Source of the DNA: Stenotrophomonas sp.
Lineage (GTDB): Bacteria > Pseudomonadota > Gammaproteobacteria > Xanthomonadales > Xanthomonadaceae
Direction of reading: 5' to 3'
DNA: 6,534 nt
Assembly: GCA_003484865.1 (NCBI GenBank)
Contig: DMZT01000364.1
Coordinates: 1-6,534 of the forward strand
The notes under the pieces: generated by a model
Databases searched by the model: none
The model's input: the letters and a program-made list of their open reading frames with translations, nothing else
What the model was told of the DNA's origin: nothing
Shown: piece by piece, positions 1 to 6,534 of the stretch
Numbering within the stretch: the stretch's first letter is position 1
Layout: each line of letters begins with the position of its first letter
Translations under genes and position numbers: made by a program

Positions 1-3000
1 ACCGGCTTGAGCTTGCGGGTGCGGGCCAGTTCGATGATGTCGAACGCCGGCTCCAGGAACTGCAGTTCCGAGAGCTGCTGCGACAACGCCGGCGGCAGGC
101 CCTTGTCCTTCCACTCCTGCACGCTGGCCTCGTAGGCCGGGCGCTGCGAATCCGGCAGCACGCCCGAGGCGTCGCGGATGTCGTTGAACGCGGCCTGGTA
201 GCGGTTGACGGCTACGGTGATGCCCGGCATGGCGCCCGGGCGCGAGAGCAGCCAGCGCACGAACGAACGCTGCAGCTTCCAGATCACTTCCAGCGCATCG
301 ATCTGCACCGACTCCGGCAACGTGCCGTCGAGGGCGTCGATCTGTGCCCACAGCGCGCGTGCATCCAGCGTTTCACGGCTGATCGTGTACGCCTTGGCGA
401 CCTCGGCCACGGTGCGGCCGGTGTCTTCCTGCATGCGCATCAGGAAGGTGGCGCCCATGCGGTTGATGGTCTGGTTGGTCACGGCCGTGGCGATGATTTC
501 GCGCTTCAGGCGGTGACGCTCCATCGCATCGGCGTACTTTTTCTGCAGCGGCGTCGGGAAGTAGCGCTGCAGCTCCTTGGACAGGTACGGATCTTCCGGG
601 ATGTCCGACTCGAGCAGCTGCTGGAAGGCCACCAGCTTGGAGTAGGACAACAGCACCGACAGCTCCGGACGGGTCAGGCCCTGGCCACGCGCCTTGCGTG
701 CGGACAGTTCCGCATCCGAGGGCAGGTACTCGATCTGGCGGTCCAGCAGGCCCTGCTGTTCCAGCGTGCGGATGAAGTGCTGCTTGGAACCCAGGCGCTT
801 GACCGCCATGCGTTCCATTAGGCTCAGCGCCTGGTTCTGACGGTAGTTGTCCATCAGCACCAGCGCGGCTACTTCGTCGGTCATCGAGGCCAGCAGCTTG
901 TTGCGCTGTTCGACGGTCAACTTCTTGGCCCGCACCACATCATTGAGCAGGATCTTGATGTTGACTTCGTGATCGGAGGTGTCCACACCGGCCGAGTTGT
1001 CGATGAAGTCGGTGTTGAGCAGCACGCCAGCCTGGGCGGCTTCGATACGGCCCAGCTGGGTCATGCCCAGGTTGCCGCCCTCGCCCACCACCTTGCAGCG
1101 CAGCTCGCCGCCATTGACGCGCAGCGCGTTGTTGGCGCGGTCGCCGACATCGCTGTGCTGCTCGCTGGCCGCCTTGACGTAGGTACCGATGCCGCCGTTC
1201 CACAGCAGGTCGACCGGCGACTTCAGGATCGCGCTCATCAGGTCGTTCGGGGTCATCGACTTGATGCCCTCGTCCAGGCCGAGTACCTCACGGACCTGCG
1301 GGGTGATCTCGATGGACTTCAGCGTACGCGGGTACACGCCACCGCCCTTGCTGATCAGCTTGGCATCGTAATCGGCCCAGCTGGAGCGCGGCACGGTGAA
1401 CAGACGCTCACGCTCGACGAAGGTCGTGGCCGCATCCGGGTTCGGGTCCAGGAAGATGTGGCGGTGATCGAATGCCGCGACCAGGCGGATATGGCGCGAC
1501 AACAGCATGCCGTTGCCGAACACGTCGCCGGACATGTCGCCCACGCCGACCGCGGTGAAGTCCTGGCTCTGGCTGTCACGGCCCAGCGCACGGAAGTGGC
1601 GCTTGACCGACTCCCACGCACCACGTGCGGTGATGCCCATGCCCTTGTGGTCGTAACCGACCGAGCCACCGGAGGCGAACGCGTCGCCCATCCAGAAGCC
1701 GTGCGCCACGGCCAGGCCGTTGGCGATGTCGGAGAAGGTCGCGGTGCCCTTGTCGGCGGCCACCACCAGATACGGGTCGTCCATGTCGTGGCGGACCACG
1801 TCCACCGGCGGCACGATCTTGTTGTTGACGATGTTGTCGGTGATGTCCAGCAGGCCCTGGATGAACAGCTTGTAGCAGGCCACGCCGTTGGCGAACACCG
1901 CATCACGGTCACCGTTCACCGGCGGCATCTTGGCGAAGAAACCGCCCTTCGCGCCGACCGGCACGATCACGGTGTTCTTGACCATCTGTGCCTTGACCAG
2001 GCCCAGTACCTCGGTACGGAAATCTTCGCGACGGTCCGACCAGCGCAGGCCACCACGGGCCACGGCGCCGAAGCGCAGGTGGGTACCTTCCACGCGCGGG
2101 CCGTACACGAAGATTTCGCGGTACGGACGCGGCTTGGGCAGGTCCGGCACCAGCGCCGAATCGAACTTGAAGCTGATGACGTGGCCCGGACGGCCCTCGG
2201 CATCGGTCTGGTAGTAGCTGGTGCGCAGGGTCGCATCGATCACGCCCATGAAGCTGCGCAGGATGCGGTCTTCATCGAGGCTGGAGACGCGGTCCATCAG
2301 CTTGAGCAGCGCATCGCGCGCGGCGTCCATCTGCACGGTGCGGTCGCCCTTGCGCGCATCGACCACGGTCTTGAGCACTTTCAGGGTGGCTTCGTCACCG
2401 CCGGCGAGCACGGTCAGATGCGCGCGCAGCTGGGCCTGGCCCTCGGCGATCGCGTCCTTGCTCTCGTGGCCGGTGGCCGGATCGAAGCGCGCTTCGAACA
2501 GCTCCACCAGCAGACGGGCCAGCAGCGGGTAGCGGGTGAAGGTGCCTTCCACATAGGCCTGCGAGAACGGCACGCCGGTCTGCAGCAGGTACTTGCAGTA
2601 GCCACGCAGCATCGCCACCTGGCGCCAGTGCAGGCCGGCCGCGAGCACGAGGCGGTTGAAGCCGTCGTTCTCGGCATCGCCGTGCCACACGCGGGCGAAG
2701 GTTTCACCGAAGGCGGCATCGACGCTCGGCGCATCGATCGCACCAGCCACCGATTCCACTTCGAAGTCCTGCACATACACCGGGGCGTTATCGACCGTCA
2801 GACGGTACGGACGCTCGGCGATGACACGCAGGCCCATGTTTTCCATCATCGGCAACGCATCGGACAGCGGAATATCGTCCAGCTGGCGGTACAGCTTCAG
2901 GCGCAGCCCATCGCCGCCTTCGCGCTGCACGGCCTGCAGGCTCAGGCGCAGGTCGTCCGGGCCGGTCAGCGCGTCGAGCTGGCTGACGTCGTTGGCGGCG

Positions 3001-4634
3001 ATCTCGGTGCTGGAGTCTTCGATGTAACCGGCCGGCAACGCCTTGCCGATACGCGCCGCGATGCGCAGGCCTTCGCCCTCACCGTGACGGGCCACCAGCG
3101 CTTCGCGCAGATCGTCCTGCCAGTTGCGCAGCACCTGGGCCAGTTTCTGCTCCAGTGCGCTGGTATCCACTTCCAGGGTCTGGCCAGCCTTCGGGCGCAC
3201 GATCAGGTGCACCTGGGCCAGCGGCGACTCACCGAGCACGACCGAGCTGTCCACGTACTCGCCCTGCAGGGCATCCTTGAGCATGGCTTCGATGCGCAGG
3301 CGCACATCGGTGTTGAAGCGTTCGCGCGGCAGGTACACCAGCGCGGAGATGGAACGGCTGTACTTGTCACGGCGCAGGAACAGACGGCTGCGCACGCGCT
3401 CCTGCAGGCCCAGCACGCCCATGGCGGTGCGGAACAGCTCATCTTCGCTGGACTGGAACAGCTCTTCGCGCGGCAGGGTTTCCAGAATGTGGCGCAGGGC
3501 CTTGCCGCTGTGGCTGCTCGGTGCCAGGCCGGACTTGCTCATCACGTATTCGTGGCGCTGACGCACCAGCGGGATCTCCCACGGGCGGCGGTTGTACGCG
3601 CTGGAGGTGAACAGGCCCAGGAAGCGCTGCTCGCCGATGATCTTGCCCTTGGCGTCGAATTCGAGCACGCCGATGTAATCCATGTAGCCGGCGCGATGCA
3701 CGCGCGAGCGGGCATTGGTCTTGGTCAGGATCAGCGCGTCCTTCAACCCGGTGGTGGCATTGAGGCCCTGCGCAGCGAGCGTCTTGACCGGACGGGCGGC
3801 GGACTTGTCCTGCCCGCGCATCAGGCCCAGGCCGGTGTCGTTGAGCGGCGCCAGCACGTCTTCCTTGCCCTGCTTCTCCACGCGGTACTCGCGGTAGCCG
3901 AAGAAGGTGAAGTGGTTGTCGGCGGCCCAGCGCAGGAATTCCTGCGCTTCGGCGCGCGAGGCGGCATCCACCGGCAGCTGGCGGCTGCCCAGGTCGTCGG
4001 CCAGGCTCTGCGCCTTGGCACGCATCGCGTCCCAATCGCGGACGATGGCACGCACCTCGTCCAGCGCCTTGATGATGGCCTTCTCGACGTCGGCCATGGC
4101 CTCGGCCGGCTGGCGGTCGATCTCCAGCAGCATCACCGATTCGGCGGTGCCGTCGCTGACACCGGTCAGCTTGCCGGCCTTGTCACGGGCGAAGCGGATC
4201 ACCGGGTGACCCAGTACATGCACGCCCACGCCATGCTCGGCCAGCGACATCGTCACCGTGTCGACCAGGAACGGCATATCGTCGTTGACGATCTGCAACA
4301 CCGTGTGCGGCGACTCCCACCCGTTGCTCTTCAGCGTCGGGTTGAACACGCGGACGTTGGCCTTGCCGGACTTGCGCACACGCGCGAATTCCAGCGTGTC
4401 CGCTGCCAGTGCGGCCCACTCCTCGGCGCTGTGGTGCGGGAACTCGTCCGCCTCCATGCGCTTGTAGAAGTCGGCGGCAAAAGCCACTGCCTCGGCCTGC
4501 CCGGCCGCCGGGTAGCGCTTGCGCAAGGCCGTGTACACCGGCTCCAGCGAGAAGCCCACTGGCGAAACAGTCTGCGTATCGGCTGGTTTGGATTTGTTTT
4601 TCACGGTCTTGGCTGCTGGTTTTTGCGGTTTCAT
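1..4634 (-). CDS. gdhB: NAD-specific glutamate dehydrogenase, large (180-kDa class), 3' end missing
   Basis: Oxidatively deaminates L-glutamate to 2-oxoglutarate and ammonium with NAD+, in the cytosol, linking amino-acid catabolism to the TCA cycle. Reading is open for 1544 codons from ATG at 4634; members of this class usually have about 1600-1660 residues, so roughly the last 100 are off the left edge. The N-terminal half carries family signatures of the ACT-like regulatory region: FFGYREY (about 243-249), YMDYIGV (about 313-319) and LGLFTSSAY (about 340-348). The catalytic domain shows GGLRWSDR (861-868), lysines K881, K886 and K896 (in PVGAKGGFF), DMDDPYLVVAADKGT (about 948-962), and the glycine-rich dinucleotide-site stretch GVGDMSGDVFGNG (1030-1042). 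Further on are WNGGIGTYVK (about 1143) and DNSAGVDTSDHEVNIK (about 1209-1224). LTRPELSVLLSYSK (about 1312) begins the C-terminal helical part. The first 20 residues are Lys-rich and probably disordered. No strong Shine-Dalgarno precedes this start, and no in-frame ATG or GTG lies in the roughly 50 bases upstream. I see no frameshift. The symbol follows Pseudomonas usage; other genera use gdhZ or GDH2. Confidence 0.96.
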   Translation of the reverse strand, partial: MKPQKPAAKTVKNKSKPADTQTVSPVGFSLEPVYTALRKRYPAAGQAEAVAFAADFYKRMEADEFPHHSAEEWAALAADTLEFARVRKSGKANVRVFNPTLKSNGWESPHTVLQIVNDDMPFLVDTVTMSLAEHGVGVHVLGHPVIRFARDKAGKLTGVSDGTAESVMLLEIDRQPAEAMADVEKAIIKALDEVRAIVRDWDAMRAKAQSLADDLGSRQLPVDAASRAEAQEFLRWAADNHFTFFGYREYRVEKQGKEDVLAPLNDTGLGLMRGQDKSAARPVKTLAAQGLNATTGLKDALILTKTNARSRVHRAGYMDYIGVLEFDAKGKIIGEQRFLGLFTSSAYNRRPWEIPLVRQRHEYVMSKSGLAPSSHSGKALRHILETLPREELFQSSEDELFRTAMGVLGLQERVRSRLFLRRDKYSRSISALVYLPRERFNTDVRLRIEAMLKDALQGEYVDSSVVLGESPLAQVHLIVRPKAGQTLEVDTSALEQKLAQVLRNWQDDLREALVARHGEGEGLRIAARIGKALPAGYIEDSSTEIAANDVSQLDALTGPDDLRLSLQAVQREGGDGLRLKLYRQLDDIPLSDALPMMENMGLRVIAERPYRLTVDNAPVYVQDFEVESVAGAIDAPSVDAAFGETFARVWHGDAENDGFNRLVLAAGLHWRQVAMLRGYCKYLLQTGVPFSQAYVEGTFTRYPLLARLLVELFEARFDPATGHESKDAIAEGQAQLRAHLTVLAGGDEATLKVLKTVVDARKGDRTVQMDAARDALLKLMDRVSSLDEDRILRSFMGVIDATLRTSYYQTDAEGRPGHVISFKFDSALVPDLPKPRPYREIFVYGPRVEGTHLRFGAVARGGLRWSDRREDFRTEVLGLVKAQMVKNTVIVPVGAKGGFFAKMPPVNGDRDAVFANGVACYKLFIQGLLDITDNIVNNKIVPPVDVVRHDMDDPYLVVAADKGTATFSDIANGLAVAHGFWMGDAFASGGSVGYDHKGMGITARGAWESVKRHFRALGRDSQSQDFTAVGVGDMSGDVFGNGMLLSRHIRLVAAFDHRHIFLDPNPDAATTFVERERLFTVPRSSWADYDAKLISKGGGVYPRTLKSIEITPQVREVLGLDEGIKSMTPNDLMSAILKSPVDLLWNGGIGTYVKAASEQHSDVGDRANNALRVNGGELRCKVVGEGGNLGMTQLGRIEAAQAGVLLNTDFIDNSAGVDTSDHEVNIKILLNDVVRAKKLTVEQRNKLLASMTDEVAALVLMDNYRQNQALSLMERMAVKRLGSKQHFIRTLEQQGLLDRQIEYLPSDAELSARKARGQGLTRPELSVLLSYSKLVAFQQLLESDIPEDPYLSKELQRYFPTPLQKKYADAMERHRLKREIIATAVTNQTINRMGATFLMRMQEDTGRTVAEVAKAYTISRETLDARALWAQIDALDGTLPESVQIDALEVIWKLQRSFVRWLLSRPGAMPGITVAVNRYQAAFNDIRDASGVLPDSQRPAYEASVQEWKDKGLPPALSQQLSELQFLEPAFDIIELARTRKLKP

Positions 4635-4671
4635 GACGGAGCGGTGCGTGATGCTCAGTTGGGAAAATGAA

Positions 4672-4684
4672 ATTGTAGGCCTAC
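4672..4684 (-). promoter_or_regulatory. Possible -10 element and palindrome upstream of the glutamate dehydrogenase
   Basis: On the minus strand, TACAAT (4677-4672) differs from the consensus -10 at one base and would start a transcript with a leader of about 30 bases. It overlaps the perfect palindrome GTAGGCCTAC (4675-4684), which could be a regulator half-site pair or chance. No matching -35 is visible 16-18 bases upstream, so the promoter call is weak. Confidence 0.25.
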
Positions 4685-4877
4685 CGCACAGAAATACCTT
4701 GCTGCAGGACGGAATAAGGTCTTTCGGGTTGGGTCCCGTTTACATCGGCACGATCAATTCGGCCGAGTACGGATCAACGCATCGGGGTTTCCTCCGACGC
4801 AGCATCGGCCGCTTCCGTTGCCACTTGACGTTGGCTATCAAACGCCGCTGAAAAACAAGGCTTCTACAATTCTGAAC

Positions 4878-4893
4878 TGGACGGTATAGTCCA
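4878..4893. promoter_or_regulatory. Probable TetR operator (inverted repeat)
   Basis: TGGAC-ggtata-GTCCA is a perfect 5+5 base inverted repeat with a 6-base spacer, ending four bases before the repressor's GTG start. It contains the -10 element TATAGT, so a bound dimer would block RNA polymerase. Short palindromes of about 16 bases over the regulator's own promoter are typical TetR-family operators. The link to this regulator is inferred from position. Confidence 0.6.
4885..4890 (+). promoter_or_regulatory. Likely -10 element of the regulator-pump operon
   Basis: TATAGT matches the consensus -10 at five of six bases. Transcription would begin about 7-8 bases downstream, at or within a base or two of the GTG start codon at 4898, giving a leaderless or nearly leaderless mRNA. 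The -35 position (4862-4867, TTCTAC at a 17-base spacer) is poor and there is no extended TGn motif, so the promoter may be weak. A second possible -10, TACAAT at 4865-4870, also lacks a good -35. Confidence 0.5.
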
Positions 4894-4897
4894 CCCC

Positions 4898-5557
4898 GTG
4901 ACTCCCCCACCCCCCGCCGCCAGCACCCTGGACGCGCGCGATCACCGCGTGTTCGATGCCGTGCGCGAACTGCTTGCCAGCCAGGGCATGCAACTGAGCA
5001 TGGACGCGGTGGCACAGCACGCTGGATGTTCCAAGCAGACCCTCTACAGCCGCTATGGCAATAAACAGGAACTGCTGAAGCGGGTGATGCAGCGGCACGT
5101 CTGCCGCGCCACCGCTGGGCTGCGCTCACTCGACGGTGACGACCTGCGCGGCAGTCTGCTGCGGTTCGCCAACGACTATCTGGATCACTTCAACCAGCCG
5201 CATGTGGTCCAGGCCCGCCGCCTGATCGCCGCCGAGTCCAGTCAGTTCCCGCAGGAAGCCCGTACGCTCTACCAGAACGGGGCCGGAGCCTTGGCACTTC
5301 ATGTTTCTGAATGGCTGGCAACGCGTTCCGCCGAGGGTCAGCTGAGGCATGACGACCCGCACTTCATGGCTGAACTGCTATTGAGCATGATCGCCGGCTT
5401 GGATTTCGAGAAACAGCGTTTCCACATCCCCCACCGCGATGACGCCGCCGTGCGCCGCCGCTGGGCAGAATTCTCCGTCGACAGCTTCCTGCGCGCATTC
5501 GCTGCGCCCGATGCGGCCACGGCTTCGTATTCAAACCAACACCGGAGCTTCTCCTGA
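4898..5557 (+). CDS. TetR/AcrR-family transcriptional repressor of the adjacent efflux operon
   Basis: A 219-residue protein, a normal length for the family, probably acting as a dimeric cytosolic repressor. The N-terminal DNA-binding domain is clear: helix 1 at about 14-29 (DHRVFDAVRELLASQG), then the helix-turn-helix at about 34-53 with MDAVAQHAGCSKQTLYSRYGNKQELL, the classic TetR pattern. Residues from about 75 form the ligand-binding and dimerisation half, which varies between members; its overall style resembles AefR-like regulators, but I cannot name the ligand. The start is GTG; no ATG or GTG lies just upstream in frame and the next ATG (residue 31) would cut helix 1. There is no Shine-Dalgarno, consistent with a leaderless mRNA. 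The stop codon overlaps the adaptor's ATG by one base, so the two are an operon. Inferred role: represses its own promoter, and thus the pump, until an effector binds. In Stenotrophomonas, the regulator of the SmeGH pump is one candidate identity, but I cannot confirm it. Confidence 0.9.
   Translation: MTPPPPAASTLDARDHRVFDAVRELLASQGMQLSMDAVAQHAGCSKQTLYSRYGNKQELLKRVMQRHVCRATAGLRSLDGDDLRGSLLRFANDYLDHFNQPHVVQARRLIAAESSQFPQEARTLYQNGAGALALHVSEWLATRSAEGQLRHDDPHFMAELLLSMIAGLDFEKQRFHIPHRDDAAVRRRWAEFSVDSFLRAFAAPDAATASYSNQHRSFS
5544..5547 (+). promoter_or_regulatory. Ribosome binding site of the adaptor gene
   Basis: GGAG lies 9 bases before the ATG at 5557, inside the last codons of the regulator. 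It supports that start and allows both independent initiation and translational coupling. It contrasts with the regulator, which has no such site. Confidence 0.65.
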
Positions 5558-6534
5558 TGATCGCCCCACTCCGCACCCTTGCCCTGACGTGCGCAGTCGC
5601 CCTTGCGTTGACCGCCTGCAAAAAGGAAGAGCAGCAGGCCCCGCCGCCGCCGGAGGTGGGCGTGATCGAGGCCAAGCCGCAGACCCTGCCGCTGCAGCGT
5701 GAGCTGGTCGGCCGTCTGTCGCCGTTCCGCAGCGCCGATGTGCGCGCCCGCGTCCCAGGCGTGCTGCTCAAGCGCGTCTATCAGGAAGGCTCGGATGTGA
5801 AGGAAGGCCAGGTGCTGTTCCTGATCGACCCGGCGCCGCTGCGTGCAGCACTCAATGCCTCCCAGGCCGAGCTGGCGTCGGCGCAGGCCACCGCCGCCAA
5901 CGCCAAGGCCGCCGCCAACCGCGCCCGCTCGCTGGCCCCGCAGGCTTACGTCTCCAAGTCCGACCTGGATGCGGCCGAAGCCACCGAGCGCACTGCCGCT
6001 GCCGCCGTGCAGCAGGCCCAGGCCTCGCTGGCCAGCGCGCGGATCAACCTGGGCTATGCCGAAGTGCGCTCGCCGATCAGCGGCCGCGCCGGCAAGCAGC
6101 AGGTCACTGAAGGTGCACTGGTTGGCCAGGGCGATGTGACCCTGCTGACCACCGTGGATCAGCTCGACCCGCTGTACGTGAACTTCTCGATGAGCGTGGA
6201 CGAACTGACCCAGATGCGCGCGGCCCAGGCCAAGGGCGCCCTGGCGCTGAGCGGGGACGGCAAATCCACGGTGCAGGTGAAGCTGGCCGACGGCACGGTC
6301 TATGACCAGCCGGGCACGCTGGACTTCTCCTCGACCACGGTCGACCCGGCCACCGGCGCGGTCTCGCTGCGCGCGGTACTGCCCAACCCGCAGCAGATCC
6401 TGCTGCCGGGCGCCTTCGTCAGCTTCCAGGCGACCCTGGGTGAGCGCAACAACGCCTACCTGGTGCCCCTGCAGGCGCTGCAGCGCGACACCACCGGCGG
6501 CTACGTGCTGGTGGTGGGCAAGGACGGCAAGGTC
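5557..6534 (+). CDS. RND efflux pump periplasmic adaptor (AcrA/MexA-like lipoprotein), 3' end missing
   Basis: Bridges an inner-membrane RND transporter to a TolC-like outer-membrane channel for drug export. Reading is open for 326 codons to the window edge; full-length members have about 370-400. The signal peptide ends in the lipobox LTAC (18-21), so Cys21 should be lipidated, followed by KKEEQQ and a short proline run (29-32). Then come the first lipoyl half (about 58-92, with ARVPGVLLKRVYQEGSDVKEGQ), the alpha-helical hairpin (about 95-165), the second lipoyl half (YAEVRSPISGRAG, 167-179) and the beta-barrel from about 200 (YVNFSMSVDEL). The hairpin tip keeps the R-x3-L-x6-S channel-binding pattern at R122, L126 and S133, as in AcrA. 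Lys/Glu after Cys21 means no Asp+2 inner-membrane retention signal; this is common in adaptors, and I draw no conclusion from it. The gene begins within the regulator's stop codon, so expression should follow that promoter. The transporter gene is expected just beyond the edge. It could be smeG or another Stenotrophomonas/Xanthomonas adaptor; no symbol is assigned. Confidence 0.93.
   Translation, partial: MIAPLRTLALTCAVALALTACKKEEQQAPPPPEVGVIEAKPQTLPLQRELVGRLSPFRSADVRARVPGVLLKRVYQEGSDVKEGQVLFLIDPAPLRAALNASQAELASAQATAANAKAAANRARSLAPQAYVSKSDLDAAEATERTAAAAVQQAQASLASARINLGYAEVRSPISGRAGKQQVTEGALVGQGDVTLLTTVDQLDPLYVNFSMSVDELTQMRAAQAKGALALSGDGKSTVQVKLADGTVYDQPGTLDFSSTTVDPATGAVSLRAVLPNPQQILLPGAFVSFQATLGERNNAYLVPLQALQRDTTGGYVLVVGKDGKV

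Larger units (their letters stand above)
4635..4897. other. Divergent intergenic regulatory region
   Basis: This stretch separates the start codons of the glutamate dehydrogenase (leftward) and the TetR regulator (rightward). It is less GC-rich than the flanking genes, as expected for promoters. I see no convincing small gene, tRNA or terminator in it. The right end holds the inverted repeat and -10 element listed separately; the left end holds a 10-base palindrome. A lone TTGACG at 4825-4830 resembles a -35 element but has no good -10 at the right distance. Confidence 0.8.

Noticed and set aside
3439..4035. Other open frames on both strands within the dehydrogenase
   Set aside because: They are Arg/Ala/Ser-rich shadow translations in wrong frames of a well-supported gene, with no recognisable domain or initiation signal.
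969..4670. A 1233-codon open frame on the plus strand, opposite the glutamate dehydrogenase
   Set aside because: Its codons are in exact register with the dehydrogenase codons, so each is the reverse complement of a sense codon. Stops can then appear only opposite TTA, CTA or TCA, which are rare in this GC-rich gene; the frame is closed upstream by a CTA leucine codon near 818-820. The translation is His/Gln/Val/Ala-rich with no domain, and the minus-strand protein has strong family motifs throughout.
4725..4738. CGGG-ttgggt-CCCG as a possible terminator hairpin
   Set aside because: The arms are only four bases with no following T-run, and no transcript is expected to end between two divergent starts.
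4519..4851. Plus-strand open frame of 110 codons leading into the intergenic region
   Set aside because: It starts inside the antisense of the dehydrogenase and its translation shows no family features; it is most likely chance.
4740..5129. Minus-strand open frames across the regulator start and intergenic region
   Set aside because: They lie opposite the clear TetR DNA-binding domain, have no ribosome binding site or domain, and are low-complexity Arg/Ala/Pro-rich translations.
5843..6139. Plus-strand 98-codon open frame inside the adaptor gene
   Set aside because: It is a Pro/Arg-rich out-of-frame reading of the hairpin-coding segment, where the adaptor frame is clearly the real one.

Overview
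The window is GC-rich Gram-negative DNA with dense, GC-ending codons. The protein sequences fit a gammaproteobacterium of the Xanthomonadaceae, most likely Stenotrophomonas or a close relative. That assignment is my reading of codon use and protein style, not a database result.

Layout: (1) Positions 1-4634, minus strand: the first 1544 codons of a very large NAD-specific glutamate dehydrogenase (the 180-kDa class). Its C-terminal end lies off the left edge. (2) Positions 4635-4897: a 263-base intergenic region between divergent genes. It holds a 16-base inverted repeat lying over a good -10 element just before the right-hand gene, and a 10-base palindrome next to a possible -10 for the dehydrogenase. 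(3) Positions 4898-5557, plus strand: a TetR/AcrR-family repressor that starts with GTG and has no ribosome binding site. (4) Positions 5557-6534, plus strand: the first 326 codons of a lipoprotein periplasmic adaptor subunit of an RND-type tripartite efflux pump, running off the right edge.

How they fit together: the repressor and adaptor share one base (TGATG) and almost certainly one transcript. The inner-membrane RND transporter gene would be expected just beyond the right edge. The likely scheme is an autoregulated drug-efflux operon: the repressor binds the inverted repeat over its own promoter, and an inducing compound releases it. The glutamate dehydrogenase is a housekeeping catabolic enzyme feeding 2-oxoglutarate to the TCA cycle; it shares only the intergenic region with the pump operon.

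I see no wholly new system here. The most notable points are the probable leaderless, operator-covered promoter of the repressor, and the co-directional overlapping repressor-pump arrangement. No RNA genes, mobile elements, CRISPR arrays or attachment sites were seen.
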